Part shown: piece after piece, positions 63,499 through 64,000 of the stretch
Numbering within the stretch: position 1 is the stretch's first letter
Layout: every line of letters begins with the position of its first letter
Origin: Nocardiopsis quinghaiensis
Lineage (GTDB): Bacteria; Actinomycetota; Actinomycetes; Streptosporangiales; Streptosporangiaceae
Assembly: GCF_008638365.1 (NCBI RefSeq)
Contig: NZ_ML703338.1
Location: forward strand, 1 to 64,000
Direction: 5' to 3'
DNA length: 64,000 nt
The notes under the pieces: model-generated
The model's database searches: none
Told to the model about the DNA's origin: nothing
What the model saw: only the letters and a program-made list of their open reading frames with translations
Translations under genes and position numbers: made by a program

Positions 63499-63519
63499 TC
63501 CTCCGGCGTCTGTTGACCT

Positions 63520-63551
63520 GTGGGGCGGGTATGTGCGCATACCCGCCCCAC
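63520..63551 (+). terminator. Terminator hairpin after the TetR gene
   Basis: GTGGGGCGGGTATG (63520-63533) pairs perfectly with 63538-63551 around TGCG. It ends the desaturase-TetR operon just before the MarR operator. Confidence 0.8.
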
Positions 63552-63553
63552 TA

Positions 63554-63567
63554 TCTTGATGTCAAGA
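63554..63567. promoter_or_regulatory. MarR-type operator
   Basis: TCTTGATGTCAAGA is a perfect inverted repeat with a TG centre, flanked by TA and GATA. It lies 14 bases ahead of the MarR start. TCTTGA-N2-TCAAGA sites are a common MarR operator in actinobacteria, so autoregulation is likely. Confidence 0.75.
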
Positions 63568-63581
63568 GATAAGCTGTCCCC

Positions 63582-64000
63582 ATGCGCGATGAAGTGGATG
63601 GGCTGATCGAGGCGTGGCGCTCCGAACGCCCGGACGTGGATGTGACACCCCTGGAGGTGTTCAGCCGGGTGTCCCGGCTCGCGCGCCACCTGGACCGCGC
63701 ACGGCGCACGGTCTTCACCGAGCACTCCCTGGAACCCTGGGAGTTCGACGTGCTGGCCGAGCTGCGCCGCTCCGGCCCCCCGTACGAGCTGAGTCCCGGG
63801 CGGCTGCTGCGCGCCACGCTGGTGACGTCGGGGACCATGACCAACCGGGTGGACCGGCTGGCCGCGGCCGGGCTGGTACGGCGGCGCCCCGACCCCGCGG
63901 ACAAGCGCGGAGTGCTCGTCCGGCTGACCGGGCAGGGCACCGAGCGCATCGACGCGGCCCTGGCGTCGCTGGTGAGCTACGAGGAGAGCCTTCTGGCCCC
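63582..64000 (+). CDS. MarR-family transcriptional regulator (3' end beyond window)
   Basis: 139 codons are visible and the frame stays open at the right edge. Helical N-terminus (VTPLEVFSRVSRLARHLDRA), then the winged helix: LEPWEFDVLAELRRSGPPYE, LSPGRLLRATLVTSGTMTNR (recognition helix), and VDRLAAAGLVRRRPDPADKR with the wing arginine-aspartate pair typical of MarR. The start of the C-terminal dimerisation helix (LTGQGTERIDAALASLVSYE) is present, so only ~20-30 residues are missing. The regulator controls itself through the palindrome just upstream; other targets lie outside the window. Confidence 0.9.
   Translation, partial: MRDEVDGLIEAWRSERPDVDVTPLEVFSRVSRLARHLDRARRTVFTEHSLEPWEFDVLAELRRSGPPYELSPGRLLRATLVTSGTMTNRVDRLAAAGLVRRRPDPADKRGVLVRLTGQGTERIDAALASLVSYEESLLA

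Overview
The window is chromosomal DNA from a high-GC actinomycete. Codon third positions are almost all G or C, GTG and TTG starts are common, and GTGA/TGATG stop-start overlaps recur. Characteristic actinobacterial families are present: an acyl-CoA carboxylase with epsilon subunit, a DUF3017 protein, an LpdA-type quinone reductase, an FHA regulator and a MadR-like TetR. Gene content and style fit Nocardiopsis or a close relative (inference; no species marker was compared). No rRNA, CRISPR array, prophage or plasmid origin is visible. The only mobile DNA is an IS30-type transposase fragment cut by the left edge.

Left part (1-35 kb) is mostly housekeeping. 1-1 kb: IS30 end, an HTH remnant and non-coding relics. 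1-3 kb: metallo-hydrolase and class III cyclase. 2.9-10.6 kb: a carboxylation island with birA, ppc and the accD-accE-accA acyl-CoA carboxylase genes, flanked by two broken Uma2 genes. 11-18 kb: dicarboxylate symporter, a Met/Gly-tailed membrane protein, a zinc-ribbon P-loop kinase, a zinc-finger protein and an LpdA-like flavoprotein. 17-27 kb: gamma-glutamylcyclotransferase-like protein, purine nucleoside phosphorylase, an orphan iron-box promoter, adenosine deaminase with a coupled PH-like membrane protein, M20 amidohydrolase, GCS2 ligase, YihY protein, a degenerate galactokinase-like GHMP protein and an LCP cell-wall ligase. 28-35 kb: icd, DUF3017, an FHA regulator and folD-purH-purN.

Centre (35.6-51.9 kb) is a large surface-polysaccharide locus built from two convergent operons whose stop codons overlap in one CTAG at 44.8 kb. 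The plus operon encodes a Wzz-like co-polymerase fused to a decayed tyrosine-kinase domain, a Wzy-like polymerase, an APH-fold phosphotransferase-like protein, a sulfotransferase, a Wzx flippase, an Alg14-like protein and an Alg13-GT2 fusion. The minus operon encodes the initiating phosphoglycosyl transferase, CysQ, CysD, CysN, a second sulfotransferase and a secreted GH26-like hydrolase. Together they describe a Wzx/Wzy pathway with dedicated sulfate activation and PAP recycling, so the likely product is a sulfated exopolysaccharide. APS kinase (CysC) is missing from the window.

Right part: 52.3-56.9 kb is a hemicellulose cassette, with a LacI regulator, CE4-type deacetylase and SGNH esterase in one direction and a GH10 xylanase in the other. 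57-61.3 kb is the conserved glmU-prs-rplY-pth block, followed by tRNA-Gln(UUG). 61.7-64 kb holds a fatty-acid desaturase with a MadR-like TetR regulator behind a perfect 20-bp palindrome, then a MarR gene with its own operator, truncated by the right edge.
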